From Diadema setosum (lineage: Eukaryota; Echinodermata; Echinoidea; Diadematoida; Diadematidae), in contig CM067067.1 in NCBI GenBank assembly GCA_033980235.1, positions 18,295,239 through 18,359,238 of the forward strand: a stretch of 64,000 nt of DNA, read 5' to 3'. How positions within the stretch are numbered: position 1 is the stretch's first letter; each line of letters starts with the position of its first letter. Of the stretch, positions 1-12,000 are shown piece by piece. The position numbers and the translations under genes are program-made. The notes beneath the pieces are model-generated. The model saw nothing but the letters and a program-made list of their open reading frames with translations, searched no databases and was not told the DNA's origin.

Positions 1-1118
1 GACCCTCACACTCAGAGAAAGTGAGGCTATGCTCGTAAACATTGAGGTCTACAATGAGTACCCCCCCCCCCCCTCGTCTGGATTGACAGATTTATGTCAA
101 CTGACCGTTCGCTGTGAGTGGTAGAGGTCACTGCACTATTGAAATGTGGAATGTGAAACTCTATAGAGGGGAGGACTAGCCACTAAATGTGAAGAACCTT
201 GCAAAGAACTAAATGTGAGGAATAGCTGTGCGCTTGTGAATATATGAATGGAGATATTCATGCTCTTTTAATATATACATGTTAACTGTACATGCGTGGT
301 GAATTGTACAACTGCTCAGTGTAATTATTGTGTGCATGGAGCATTATTTCCACTCAAATTGTGAGATTTGAATTGGAGTCACAAATGTTAAATGATGACC
401 CCAGATGAAGCAACTATACTGCCAGTCGATCAGATAGATCAAAGCTTTATTTGTGGCAGCAGTGTTGCATATAATTCAGAACGTTGAAATGTTAAACTGA
501 AGAGAAGCTACATTGACCATATAAGCACTTGTTATATGTCAAAGTGAATTGACAAACATTTGAATGTATGCGATGGGAGTTTGTATCTGTATTGTCTACT
601 GCGCTCATAGGTTTGTGAGGCAAGTATGTAAAGGCAATGTACCAGATCAGATATTGGAGTGGACTTCCATACTCCTGAAGAAATATTATTGAATCAGATA
701 GACACAATATTAGGAAAGTCCTGTGTCTTATAAACTCTTTTGACTAGATACATATTTGGATGAGAGCTTTGGCCCGCCTTTGCTTGGTTCAGCGTGACTG
801 ACGGCTACTGAGCATTGCATCAGCTACCGTGTACGACTGGTTTGCGACTACTCTGGGCTCGTCGACAGGATAACCGGCGAGAGAAACAAAGAGACAGCAA
901 CGAGTCGAATTATCGTCGAACACTGGCAAATATTTAGTTATGCTAATGTAACAAAGGTTACAATTGAGTCTGTGAACAAATTGAATTGAATGATGTACTT
1001 CGTTGAACGACAAACAAGCTAATAAAGTTTGTCATTGGATTATTTTGTCAAAACTTAATCCCAGGTGTGATATTCTTTATTTATGAACTCGGGAGTGTAA
1101 CATTCGGGTTACATATGT

Positions 1119-1121
<3 letters not shown>

Positions 1122-1155
<34 letters not shown>
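1122..1155. repeat. (AT)n microsatellite
   Basis: About 17 uninterrupted AT units, following a short TATAC-rich lead-in. No function is implied. Confidence 0.9.
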
Positions 1156-1157
<2 letters not shown>

Positions 1158-3375
1158 GTGAGGATAACTTGTACAGTGTAGTGATGCTCGAAAAGTGCAA
1201 CTGGAGTGATATTGCTTTGAAGTAAACTAATTTGGAGCATATCAATTTTATGCAGCTAATAGCTGGGTGCATGCAAAATGCGAAAGTGATGTGTTGGTCC
1301 CAAGGAGGTGTCACACCAATACATTCTTGGTCCCACTCAACCTGAATCTTTTCTTCTTTTTTTTTTTTTTTTTTTCTTTTTTTTTTTTTGGAGGGGAGGG
1401 GGGAGGGGGAAGCAGGGGAGGGGGTGTTTTCAGTCTTTGCAGGTTACTGGGCAGGATCTCTCTGTTTTGGCTCAATTTGTAAGCTCCAGTGCAGCTGTAA
1501 GACTTCAAGAAGTGTTCCCCCACCCAGTTTCATGCTCCAGCAGCAGTTTTTGAAGACTTTGAACCTTGTACTGGGTTGAAATTGGTTACTCATTGCACAA
1601 GGTCCAGGGATACTAACAAACTGACTCGGTTGTACACGTTGTATATCGTTCTTCTACTAAGCAAAACTAGGAAGTATTTGTCGTTGATTTCAGCTCGATT
1701 TATTGAAAGATCTTAATTAATATTTCTGCTCAGAGTATGCATGATGATGTTTATAGGCACAATAGGTGACTCAACTCTGTTAACAAGAAAGAATTTTTTT
1801 TTCAATTTTCTCACCAAAAAAAAAAAAAAATTCCAAAAATAGAAAACAAATAATGGACAAGTTTCCCCTCATTTTTGCTGCACATAGCATGCGATTTTGA
1901 AGCAAACATATTTGGTTTCCCAACTACACATTTACTGCAAAAACTGAAGTGTGTAATGTGTGCTACAATGCTATCATTGTATATCTTGATACATCATACT
2001 ACAATGGCTAAAACCCTAAATTTAATTATGGCACAAAGTGCAAATAGACATAGTCCACTAAGCTATTTTCGGCCTTTTGCAAAATCGTACACACTCCCCA
2101 GTCCTTCGGAGAAAGAAATGTCAATCATTTGTTGCTTCTGCTTAAGGGAAAGTGAGGCAGACAATATTTGTGCTCTGTCAATTTTGTTAGGAGCCCCATT
2201 CTAGGAGGAGATACAAAGTGACAGCGCCCCTATCGTAGTGAAGCAGTTATCGATGAATGGTACAAAAATGTACTGCAGTCGAGAGATACCTTACACAACA
2301 AGCAGGGTGTTCAGACACAAAAAATTGATACTAGAACGGTATAGCTATGCGATGAATTTAAATTCGTCTGAATGCTGACTAATGAAACGATGTATAACGA
2401 AGCAACGCATACTGAAACAATGGTCAGAGCATCGTTTCAAACTAGAACTCGATAATGAATCAGCATTCCATCGTGTCCATTGTGCGTCTGAATGTGTGGC
2501 GACCATAGAACGATACAACTGGGCGGGGCTTAATGGAAGTGTGCACAAAAGGTGACCCCACACCTGTCACTCATTACCATAACAGCATGCGCAGTGAGAA
2601 ACTGCACATTCTATACGACGTTTTCCAGAGTGGTCGAAATTAGCGTCTGAATGGTCTGTGGGTGATACGATGATTCGTAATACGTCTTTTCTTTATCGAG
2701 TTTTGCTATAAACTGGCTTGTGTCTGAAAAGGGGGGGGGGCTTGAATTATGGTTGTAAAAAAAGATATGGGGAGTGAAAGAGACAGATGCACAGACAGAA
2801 AAGGGAGGGATGGATTGTGTTATCTTTCTAGGGCAATAACTTTTATGTGTACGGTAAACAGGGAATGATGGCATCAAATTTACAGTTGTACCATGGTGTT
2901 GAGAAGTTCAATATGATTCACATTATCAATAATCATTAAAAAAACAAAACTAATATGTATTGTGTAATATGTGATGGGGAGTTCACGTATCAAGCCAAAG
3001 GCTCAAGGTAAACGTGATTCCCTTTGTAGAATTGAATACATAGAATTGTACAAATATAGATTCAGAGTCCCATTCAGAATATTTAATGAAAATGACAGAT
3101 TAAATACACAAAATGAAAGATGAAACATGTGTTAACCACATTAAGCAAACAAACCTGACACACGGAACAAAACTAACAAAAAATGGACAGATGACTGTAA
3201 AAGCACGTTGAGTGGATACATTCTTGAAAATTGAATCTAAATCATTCCAGAACTTACCACTTTTATAGAAAATAGAATTCTTTTGTCATATGCTCAGGTG
3301 ACAAAATGGCAACATAGTGTCATCCTTTGTACTTCGAGTTTTTGTGTCATCGACTCATGCATGTGAACTGCCTCT

Positions 3376-3500
3376 CAGTGGCGGATCCAGAGGGTACACA
3401 TTGGGTGAATGCCCCTCTTTATTTTTTGTTAAAACAAAAGAAATAAAAAAAAATGGGAGATGCCCCCCTTTAATTTTGTTAAAGCGCCTTCCCTTTACAG
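3376..3500. repeat. Possible transposon fragment beginning AGTGGCGGATCCAG
   Basis: The start of this segment resembles a terminus often seen in dispersed animal repeats. Inside, a block (ATGCCCCTCTTT... then ATGCCCCCCTTT..., each followed by TTTTGTTAAA) is duplicated about 60 bases apart. I could not find the opposite end, so it is a fragment call only. Confidence 0.35.
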
Positions 3501-4322
3501 AATTCCTGCTTATGATCAGTGAGATAATCCCTGACCAACTGATGGGTACACATCTATCACCACAGTGTCCAGGTCGTACAGCAAAATGTTGTGGTTGAGC
3601 GAATCAAAGGCCTTACCTGGGTTGGATACATAAGTTGGGGAAATGCAAAGAATTTTTTAGGACTTTTCAGTCACTGGCATGTCTAAAAGCTTATGTAATT
3701 AATGTGCAGATCAATATGTTCTCACTCAAAGAGAGTGTCTGTTTTTTGTTGTTGTTTTTTTTTTTGCAGACAGAAGTGATGAGATGTTTCAGCTGGTAGT
3801 CAAATCCGTGTTTTCCCCATCTTCCCTCACCGCAGCACTGAATCAAATCAAGTATAGACCTCTATCTGCACTATGCTAGATACTTTGGAAAGCTATATAC
3901 ATCTCCCTCTCACATAACCCCTGCCCTCACATTCATTGTACATTTCTCTTTCAGTGAGCTGTTTTAATTTTTTTTCATCATTGTTTTCGTATAGAAGAAA
4001 ATAATGTTGACATGATTGGAATTCATGTTGGTATGCACCTGTTCGACGTTTCATCTCCCTAGTCGATAATGAAGACTACACAATTCCCCCTGTTCATCTT
4101 CACAACTGAGAGAATGGCATAAATATGAGTATATGGGTGTCTACTTAATATTTATTATGTCATTTCTTTGCATTGTTCCTTCCACAAGAAGAAAGTAGTT
4201 TGTTTTGATTTGTTTTTCATGATATAGTAATCAGATAAAGAGAGAGATAGAATGAGGGAGAAAAAGAACAATCACGACAAATGCTCATTCCCTTGGCATA
4301 ACTCTCTATTCTATCTTGGCAG

Positions 4323-4458
4323 GATTCCAAACAGTACTCAATATCGGGGAGCCAAAAGGATCCCCTGGGGAGCCAGGAGATTGGGGAACGCCTGTGCAAC
4401 CACCGGGAGATGGCCCATGAACTCATCCCCATGATGCCCTCTCCGCAGCAGCCAGCGC
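4323..4458 (+). CDS. ZIP exon a: cytosolic loop before the His cluster
   Basis: Acceptor TCTTGGCAG and donor GCGC/GTGAGT flank 136 bases that are open in one frame (45 codons, [10 protein letters not shown]... to ...MMPSPQQPA). It ends after one codon base, exactly the phase required by the exon at 12154 (CA..., making Pro). The segment is polar and poorly conserved, as expected for the helix III-IV loop. The call rests on splice sites, phase and openness, not on a family motif. Confidence 0.72.
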
Positions 4459-5964
4459 GTGAGTTGACCTCCGGTACTCATCTTCTTCCTTTCCACTCTT
4501 CCAGCTTCTGAGTCCCCCCTCCCCCCTCCTCCTGACATCCACTTCAATCCATTCCTAAATTATATTGTCCCCTGCCCTCATGTCATTAAACATCCATTCA
4601 TCCACTCCTAACTATTGTCCCCTCCCCCCCCCCCTTTTGCAGTAACATCCTTTCATTCCTAGCTCTTGTCTTCCCCCTTCCTTTCAATAATATGCACCCG
4701 TTCCTAATCTTTGTCCCCTCCCCCCTTTTGCCATTATTATGCACCCATTCCTAGCTCTTGTCTCTCTTCCCGTCCAGTCATTATAACATCCATCCATTCC
4801 TAAAACATGTTCTCTTCCCCTCTTCATTAACTTCTATCCATTCCTAGCTCTAATCTCCTCCCCTCCTGTCACTAAGATACATTGTATATCCATTCCGCAC
4901 TCTTGTTCCTTCCCCTACTGTCATAAACATCATCCATTCTTAACTCTTCTCCCATCCCCCTTCTGTCTTAACAAAATAATATAGAATATGATATGATATA
5001 TGATATGATATGATATATGATATGATATGATATGATATGATATGATATGATATGATATATGATATGATATGATATATGATATGATATATGATATATATGA
5101 TGATATGATATGATATGATATGATGATATGGTATATGATGTGATATGATATATGACTTGACTTAACTTAACTTAACTTCAACTTAACTTAACAATAATCC
5201 TGTCATAGTTAACCAGAGGCAAATTGTATGCCCATACAACAACTGGAAGTGTTGGATTTCTCAGTCCATGTAGCTTTACTAGTGTACATCATGTACATTT
5301 GTTCATGTCATAGACCAGTTTTGCTTGTTTCTGTTCAGCTTCCTCAACATGCACTCTCTCACTGTGTAAGAGTTTGCAATATCATTATATCTATGTGCTG
5401 TATGCTATACAGGTATTGCCTTCCTATAACTGTGATATCAAACATGACATTTCCTGGGAGTTACGATAAATGTCAGGGAAAGTATTGCCTCAAGGGGAGA
5501 ATATAACTCCAAAGAGACTGTCATGTGTTGTATTAAATCAATCAATAGGCAAGGCAATATTTGTTATATTGTACGGTCTACATCACGCATGTATATACAC
5601 CATTACATTCTAGTCTTGTCAGCAGCCAAATGTTTGATTTATATTTCCTGGCGTGATGTTGCTGTCATGATATATTGATTTTGATATTGTAAAAGTAGAT
5701 GTTTTTGCATGACAAATTTTTCGCACTTGGCTGGGTAAGAAGAGTTTCCCATGTTTTTACTTCCACAGAATCCAGACATCAACTACTGGAACATATGGCG
5801 AGCAAAAATTTGTATGCTTTTAATTTTGCGCTGGTTTTGGATTGCGCAAAATGTGTGAAAATTTCAACACCTTGAAAATTTCCACTTTTACAGTACTTGG
5901 TTCATCAGTTACTTGATTGTATTATGACTTATCAGAGAATATCTAGGTTGACTATTGAATACAC

Positions 5965-6021
<57 letters not shown>

Positions 6022-9000
6022 GCACTTTTTTGCCAATTATACAATTTGCCTTGTGATGACCTTTGACAAGAACAGAACTCTGTGACTCAAACTTTTTTAA
6101 TGGAAGGAAGAGATCATTGTTTCACAGAAACAATTTAACCTCGCTGACAGTGGAGTGGAGTGTTTATGAAAGATTGGTTTGACTGCTCACATCCTGCCTC
6201 AAAGAGGCAGGACTTTTGTATGTAGACTAAAACAGTGTGTATTTTGTTCAAATCAGGAAAGTAAGTTTTTTTTTCTCATAATGACAGTCATATGAAGGAG
6301 AATCAGGTACCTTCGCAACAACTATGACAATGTGACAATTAATTTTGCAAACTTGTGAATTTTTCAAATGCTGAGCTTTATGTCAACATGGGATTTGTTC
6401 TGTTTCCTTAAGAGGAAAATACACAGCAAAAAAAAAAAAAAAAAAAGATAATTAAGATTCAGAAATCTATAAAAGTTACATTTATGCCAAAATTAGCTTT
6501 CCACACATCTATTTTTATGCCTCCGCCACGAAGTGGTGCCGGAGGCATTATGTTTTCGGGTTGTCCGTCCGTCCGTCCGTCCGTAATGAATTTTGTGGAC
6601 AAGGTAACTATCGAAATCTGTTGAGGTATCCTAATGAAACTTGGCATGTATGTGTATTAGGGGGTGAAGTTGTGCCTATCAACTTTTGGGTGCACATGCT
6701 CAAGGTCAAAGGTCAAAAGGTCAAGGTCAAATGCATAAAATTTCACTATTTCCACCATATCTATTGAATGCCTGAAGATATTTTCTTGAAACTTAGTGTA
6801 TACATGTTTTACCTAATTAAGATTCTCTGGTGAAAGTTTGGGTCATGAGGTCAAAGGTCAAAGGTCAAAAGGTCAGGGTCAAATACATAAAATTTCACTA
6901 TTTCCACCATATCTATTGAATGCCTGAAGAGATTTTCTTGAAACTTAGTGTATACATGTATTACCCAATTAAGATTCTCTGGTGACAGTTTGGGTCATGA
7001 GGTCAAAGGTCAAAGGTCAAAAGGTCAAAAGGTCAAAAGGTCAAGTAAAAATATTAAAACTTCTTTTTTTTTTTCTCCATACCTTGGAAAATTGTTCAAG
7101 GTATCTTCATGGAACATAGTATATACATGTACTGACTGGAAGTGATTATCTAGAGAATGTAGGGTTCATGGGGTCAAAGGTCAGGGGTCAAAGGTCAAGT
7201 GCAAGACTTCAAAATGTTACTATTACCTTCATATTTATGCAATGCCAGCAGGGTTATTTTTTTACACTTGGTGTATGCGTGTGTAACCTAATAGAAATTC
7301 TCTGGAAAGTTTTTTTTTTCTCTTTTTGCCTCAAAGGTCAAAAGGTCAAAGATAAGTGAAAGTGCTGAACTAACTTTTTCCTCCATATCTCGGAAGTGGC
7401 TCAAGTTACCTTGAAACTTAGTACATATTATGCATGTTCTACCTGAAAGTAATTATCTTATGAATTTTAGGGTCAAGGGCCAGATGAAAATGGTAACAAT
7501 TTACTATTCAATTCAGAAATTGAACTTTTTCTCCACACCTGTACCTTGAAAATTACTCAATGCCTAAATGTATGAATGGGTCAAAGTCAAGTTAAAGTCC
7601 TTAAATCCCTAGATACATGCTCTCCTATTCATCCAATTAAACCTAGGTCAAGGAAGGTGAACATTCAACACATTTGTGACAAACTTGTCATTCCAATATT
7701 TTGCCAATTTGTGAAAATGTAATCACACAGTGTCCACATGTACTATCTAGACCTATTGGGAAAATCATGCATTATGGCGGAGGCATACCAGTCGCCAAAG
7801 CGACACTTCTAGTTCTTTCTATTATGATCTCCAGCTTTGTATGGATAATGTGTTGATTTTACGACATATGCATTAATGCAGCTTCACACAGCTGATTGTC
7901 ACTAAACCAGAACAGGTAGTGACCCCACTTGCAGATAGCAACCGTGGAATCTGGTGGATGGTAGTGGTGGTGGTGGTATTTGGAGGGCAGGGTTGCCATG
8001 ATTTCACAGTTATGAGCTTATCGCAGTGACAAATGGCAAGAGCATGTTAAATTATGATGCAGCACTTGATTCCATGACACCTTGATTTTTTTTTTTTTTA
8101 GTTCTTGATTCCCTTATCCCTTCATTTCTCTATTTCTTAATTTCACAAATCCTTGATGTCTTGCTAAGATGATTTTAGCATTGAATGGAGGGTGAATAAT
8201 ACACAAACAATACCTATTACTCAGGACATGAAGTATTGTCCTTCTGATAGTAATGGTAGAACAGTTTGAAACAGGCAAGTGTATTTCAGACTGTTCAAAA
8301 GTAAGGAGGATGGATAATTTCACTAAAGCCTAACCAAGTGCTGTGCATTATTTGTTATATAAATTGACGATGACATCATTAATACGCAGGCATTTGTGTC
8401 CGAATGCAGCAGAGTGGTAGTTACAAGCCATTAATGTACTAACACCTAGTGAAGTTGGCCGCCTTCCAGCTAAATAGAACACTAGTCACATGAAGGCTCT
8501 CAGCCAGTCATACAACTGTATGATTAGGAACCATATTACCATTTTGATACATCCTCCCTTCTGGTTCTGTGGTGTGACTATAGAGCTGTATGCAGTTTCA
8601 GAAAATGGCCAAGAAAAAAAAAAAACCCACCCAAAGGCAAAGCATAAACAACTAGAAATGTCGCTTTGGCGACTGGTATGCCTCCGCCATAATGCTTGAT
8701 TTTCCCAATAGGTCTAGATAGTACAAGTGGACAATGTGTGATTACATTTTCACAAAATTGGCAAAATATTGAAATGACAAGTTTGTCACAAACGTGTTGA
8801 ATGTTCACCTTCCTTGACCTAGGTTTAATTGGATGAATAGGAGAGCATGTATCTAGGGATTTAAGGACTTTAACCTGACTTTGACCCATTCATACATTTA
8901 GGCATTGAGTAATTTTCAAGGTACAGGTGTGGAGAAAAAGTGCAATTTCTGAATTGAATAGTAAATTGTTACCATTTTCATCTGGCCCTTGACCCTAAAA

Positions 9001-12000
9001 TTCATAAGATAATCACTTTCAGGTAGAACATGCATAATATGTACTAAGTTTCAAGATAACTTGAGCCACTTCGTGATATGGAGGAAAAAGTTAGTTCAGC
9101 ACTTTCACTTGATCTTTGACCTTTTGACCTTTGAGGCAAAAAAAGAAGAAAAAAAAAAACTTTCCAGAGAATTTCTATTAGGTTACACATGCATACACCA
9201 AGTGTAAAAAAATAATAACCCTGCTGGCATTGCATAAATATGAGGGAAATAGTAAAATTTTGAAGTGTTGCACTTGACCTTTGACCCCTGACCTTTGACC
9301 CCATGAACCCTACATTCTCTAGATAATCACTTCCAGTCAGTACATGTATATACTATGTTCCATGAAGATACCTTGAACAATTTTCCAAGGCACGGAGAAA
9401 AAAAAGAAGTTTTGATATTTTTACTTGACCTTTTGACCTTTGACCTTTGACCTCATGATCCAAACTTTCACCAGCGATTCTTAATTGGGTAATACATGTA
9501 TACACTAAGTTTCAAGAAAATATCTTCAGGCATTCAATAGATATGGCGAAAATAGTGAAATTTCATGTATTTGACCCTGACCTTTTGACCTTTGACCTTT
9601 GACCTCATGACCCAAACTGTCACCAGAGAATCTTAATTGGGTAATACATGTATACACTAAGTTTCAAGAAAATATCTTCAGGCATTCAATAGATATGGTG
9701 GAAAAAGTGAAATTTTATGTATTTGACCTTGACCTTTTGACCTTTGACCTTGAGCATGTGCACCCAAAAGTTGATAGGCACAACTTCACCCCCTAATACA
9801 CATACATGCCAAGTTTCATTAGGATACCTCAAAAGGTTTTGGTAGTTACCCTGTCCACAAAATTCATTACGGACGGACGGAAGGACGGACGGAAGGAAGG
9901 ACGGACGGAAGGACGGACGGACGGACAGACGGACGGACGGACGGACAACCCGAAAACATAATGCCTCCGGCACCACTTCGTGGCGGAGGCATAAAAACAG
10001 CCCTAAAGCTTCACATTCATCTTAAGAACACATGTAGCTAATTAATTAGACTCGTGCGTTTCTGAAGATATGCTGTATCTGTGATATAATCAGGCATTTC
10101 AATCAAAATGGAGAGGATGATGATTTCTGCTGATACCCTTTAACTCAAGGATCACTGTGGTTAGTCCCATTGTACAATACATCAGCTGTGAACCGTAACT
10201 TTTCAAGGTATAAATACATTTAGGTGGTCAGTCGTATTGAACCTTCAGTAACTGTCAAACCCCACTCGGTGAAACAATGTGGAAGTCCAACAGGAAGGCT
10301 TTGTCAGACCAGTTGTGATAGGGAAGAGTGTATGACCACAAGCCAACCTGTCCGTTGACACGGTTAAAGGGACTGTACAGTACTGGTTGAGGTGGGGATT
10401 CATGTTTTGAACATTCCTAAGTGAGATAATGAAAAGCCTCTTATGAAATATGAAAGAGCATGTAATTTTAAGAAGGATTCAACGTTTATTTGATGAAAAT
10501 TGGTTTTCAAATGGCTGAGATATCCAACAAAGTGCTAATAAGGCGACATGCCACAACCTTATTAGGATCTCTTTGTTTCACCTTGTTTTTGGATATCTCG
10601 GCCATTTCAAAACCGATTTTCATCGAATAAACTTTTGATACCCCGTAGAACTGCATGCTCTTTGACATCTCATAGAGTGGTTTCTGAATATCTCGCAAAA
10701 CGTTAAAAGCTAAATCCTCACCTCGACCAGAACTGTGCACACCCTTTAAGGCACAGTTAGGGCACAAAGCAGAACATATAGGGAAGTTCAAGTCTTAATG
10801 TCATTTCAATGCTACCTTTACTGTCAATGTCCTGAGCGGGTTGCCCAAATACTCAATTGCAAAAATCAGAAGTGTGTTGAGAGGAAGAGAGAAAGCCACA
10901 TGAATAGATTGCTCAAAAGCATATGGAGCAGTGTATCATACTCAACAGGAAATATGATTGCATTTTGTGTTCATGATTGTGTATTTTCCTTTTTTTTTTC
11001 AGCAAAACCTTTTATTTTTATCGTGCTCAAAAATACCCTCCAAAATAACACAGATGTGATGTTGATGGGCAATTCCGCAGTTAGGTGGACACGACATAGA
11101 TGAAAGAAATGTGCCTCTTTATCTTACTCTTTAATTTAGGCATCAACTTATACCATGGATGTTCGCCAATCATTATGGTTTTTCAAATTCAGTAGATTTT
11201 ATTTTTCGTATTCATTGGTTTTGCGAGATCTAAAACCATCATTTAAAATGTACATGTGGGACTGGGGATGTTGAAATTCACTTCAATGCAAATTACAGTG
11301 GGTTCCTTTGAAAATTTTTCCTCAAAGTTTTGCTAAGGGCTAAAAGATGAATACAATTAAATACTCCAGAAGTCATGTGACATTTTTCAATTACAAAAGC
11401 GTGAAATGACCTGCGGAATTATTCTGGACAAATGTAACGTTACTAACCATGCTTTTGGGGGTCTAGCTAATAAATTTTCAGTCAAACTGCTAAAAATATT
11501 TGCGTAAACATTTGTCATGATGCAATAATTGAAATTAATCCAGCACTTTGGTTGAAGTAACTTGCATTTTTGCACACTTTTTGTTACAAGACATTGATTT
11601 TTTTGTCATGTCCTTTTTTCGTAACGTTACTAACCAGCCCTTTTAGTTGCCATAGCAATTCTAATATTTATTGGATTGCATTCATTCTTTTTTATATAAT
11701 CATAAACCTGGGAAGGATGAACATGTTTTTAACATGATTTTGACTTGAAATGAATAAATGGTGATTTAGTAGTAAAAACAAATATCTAAATTTGTTTAAA
11801 TGTAATGTTACTAACCGCGGAATTGCCCACATGATGAATGCTGAAATGTGCCAGGATGAATATGGGTTTCTGGTACCCTTTTCCCCCCAACTTGTAATCA
11901 TTTGATTCTGTCATGCATCCTTCATAATTCATATCTGCATAGATATTTTGAATGTAATTCTCTTTTTAAGGGGGTGTGTTATTTGTTCCTCTGTGAGTGC

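Larger units (their letters stand above)
1..4322. other. Non-coding stretch upstream of the first recognised ZIP exon
   Basis: I find no convincing exon here. Open frames are short, lack codon-like composition and are not framed by good splice sites. The stretch holds a C tract (61-73), an AT microsatellite (about 1122-1155), a T-rich then G-rich tract (about 1350-1425) and an A tract (about 1816-1830). It is most likely ZIP intron, because the exon at 4323 begins at a splice acceptor and the N-terminal half of the transporter has not been seen in the window. Confidence 0.5.

Noticed and set aside
3770..3880. Possible ZIP upstream exon after TTTTTTTTTGCAG
   Set aside because: The frame RSDEMFQLVVKSVFSPSS has no ZIP helix features and no good donor.
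6459..9976. Repeated small proteins ([11 protein letters not shown]..., [20 protein letters not shown]) seen in both orientations
   Set aside because: They are translations of the same non-coding element with AGGTCA arrays, and stops differ between copies.
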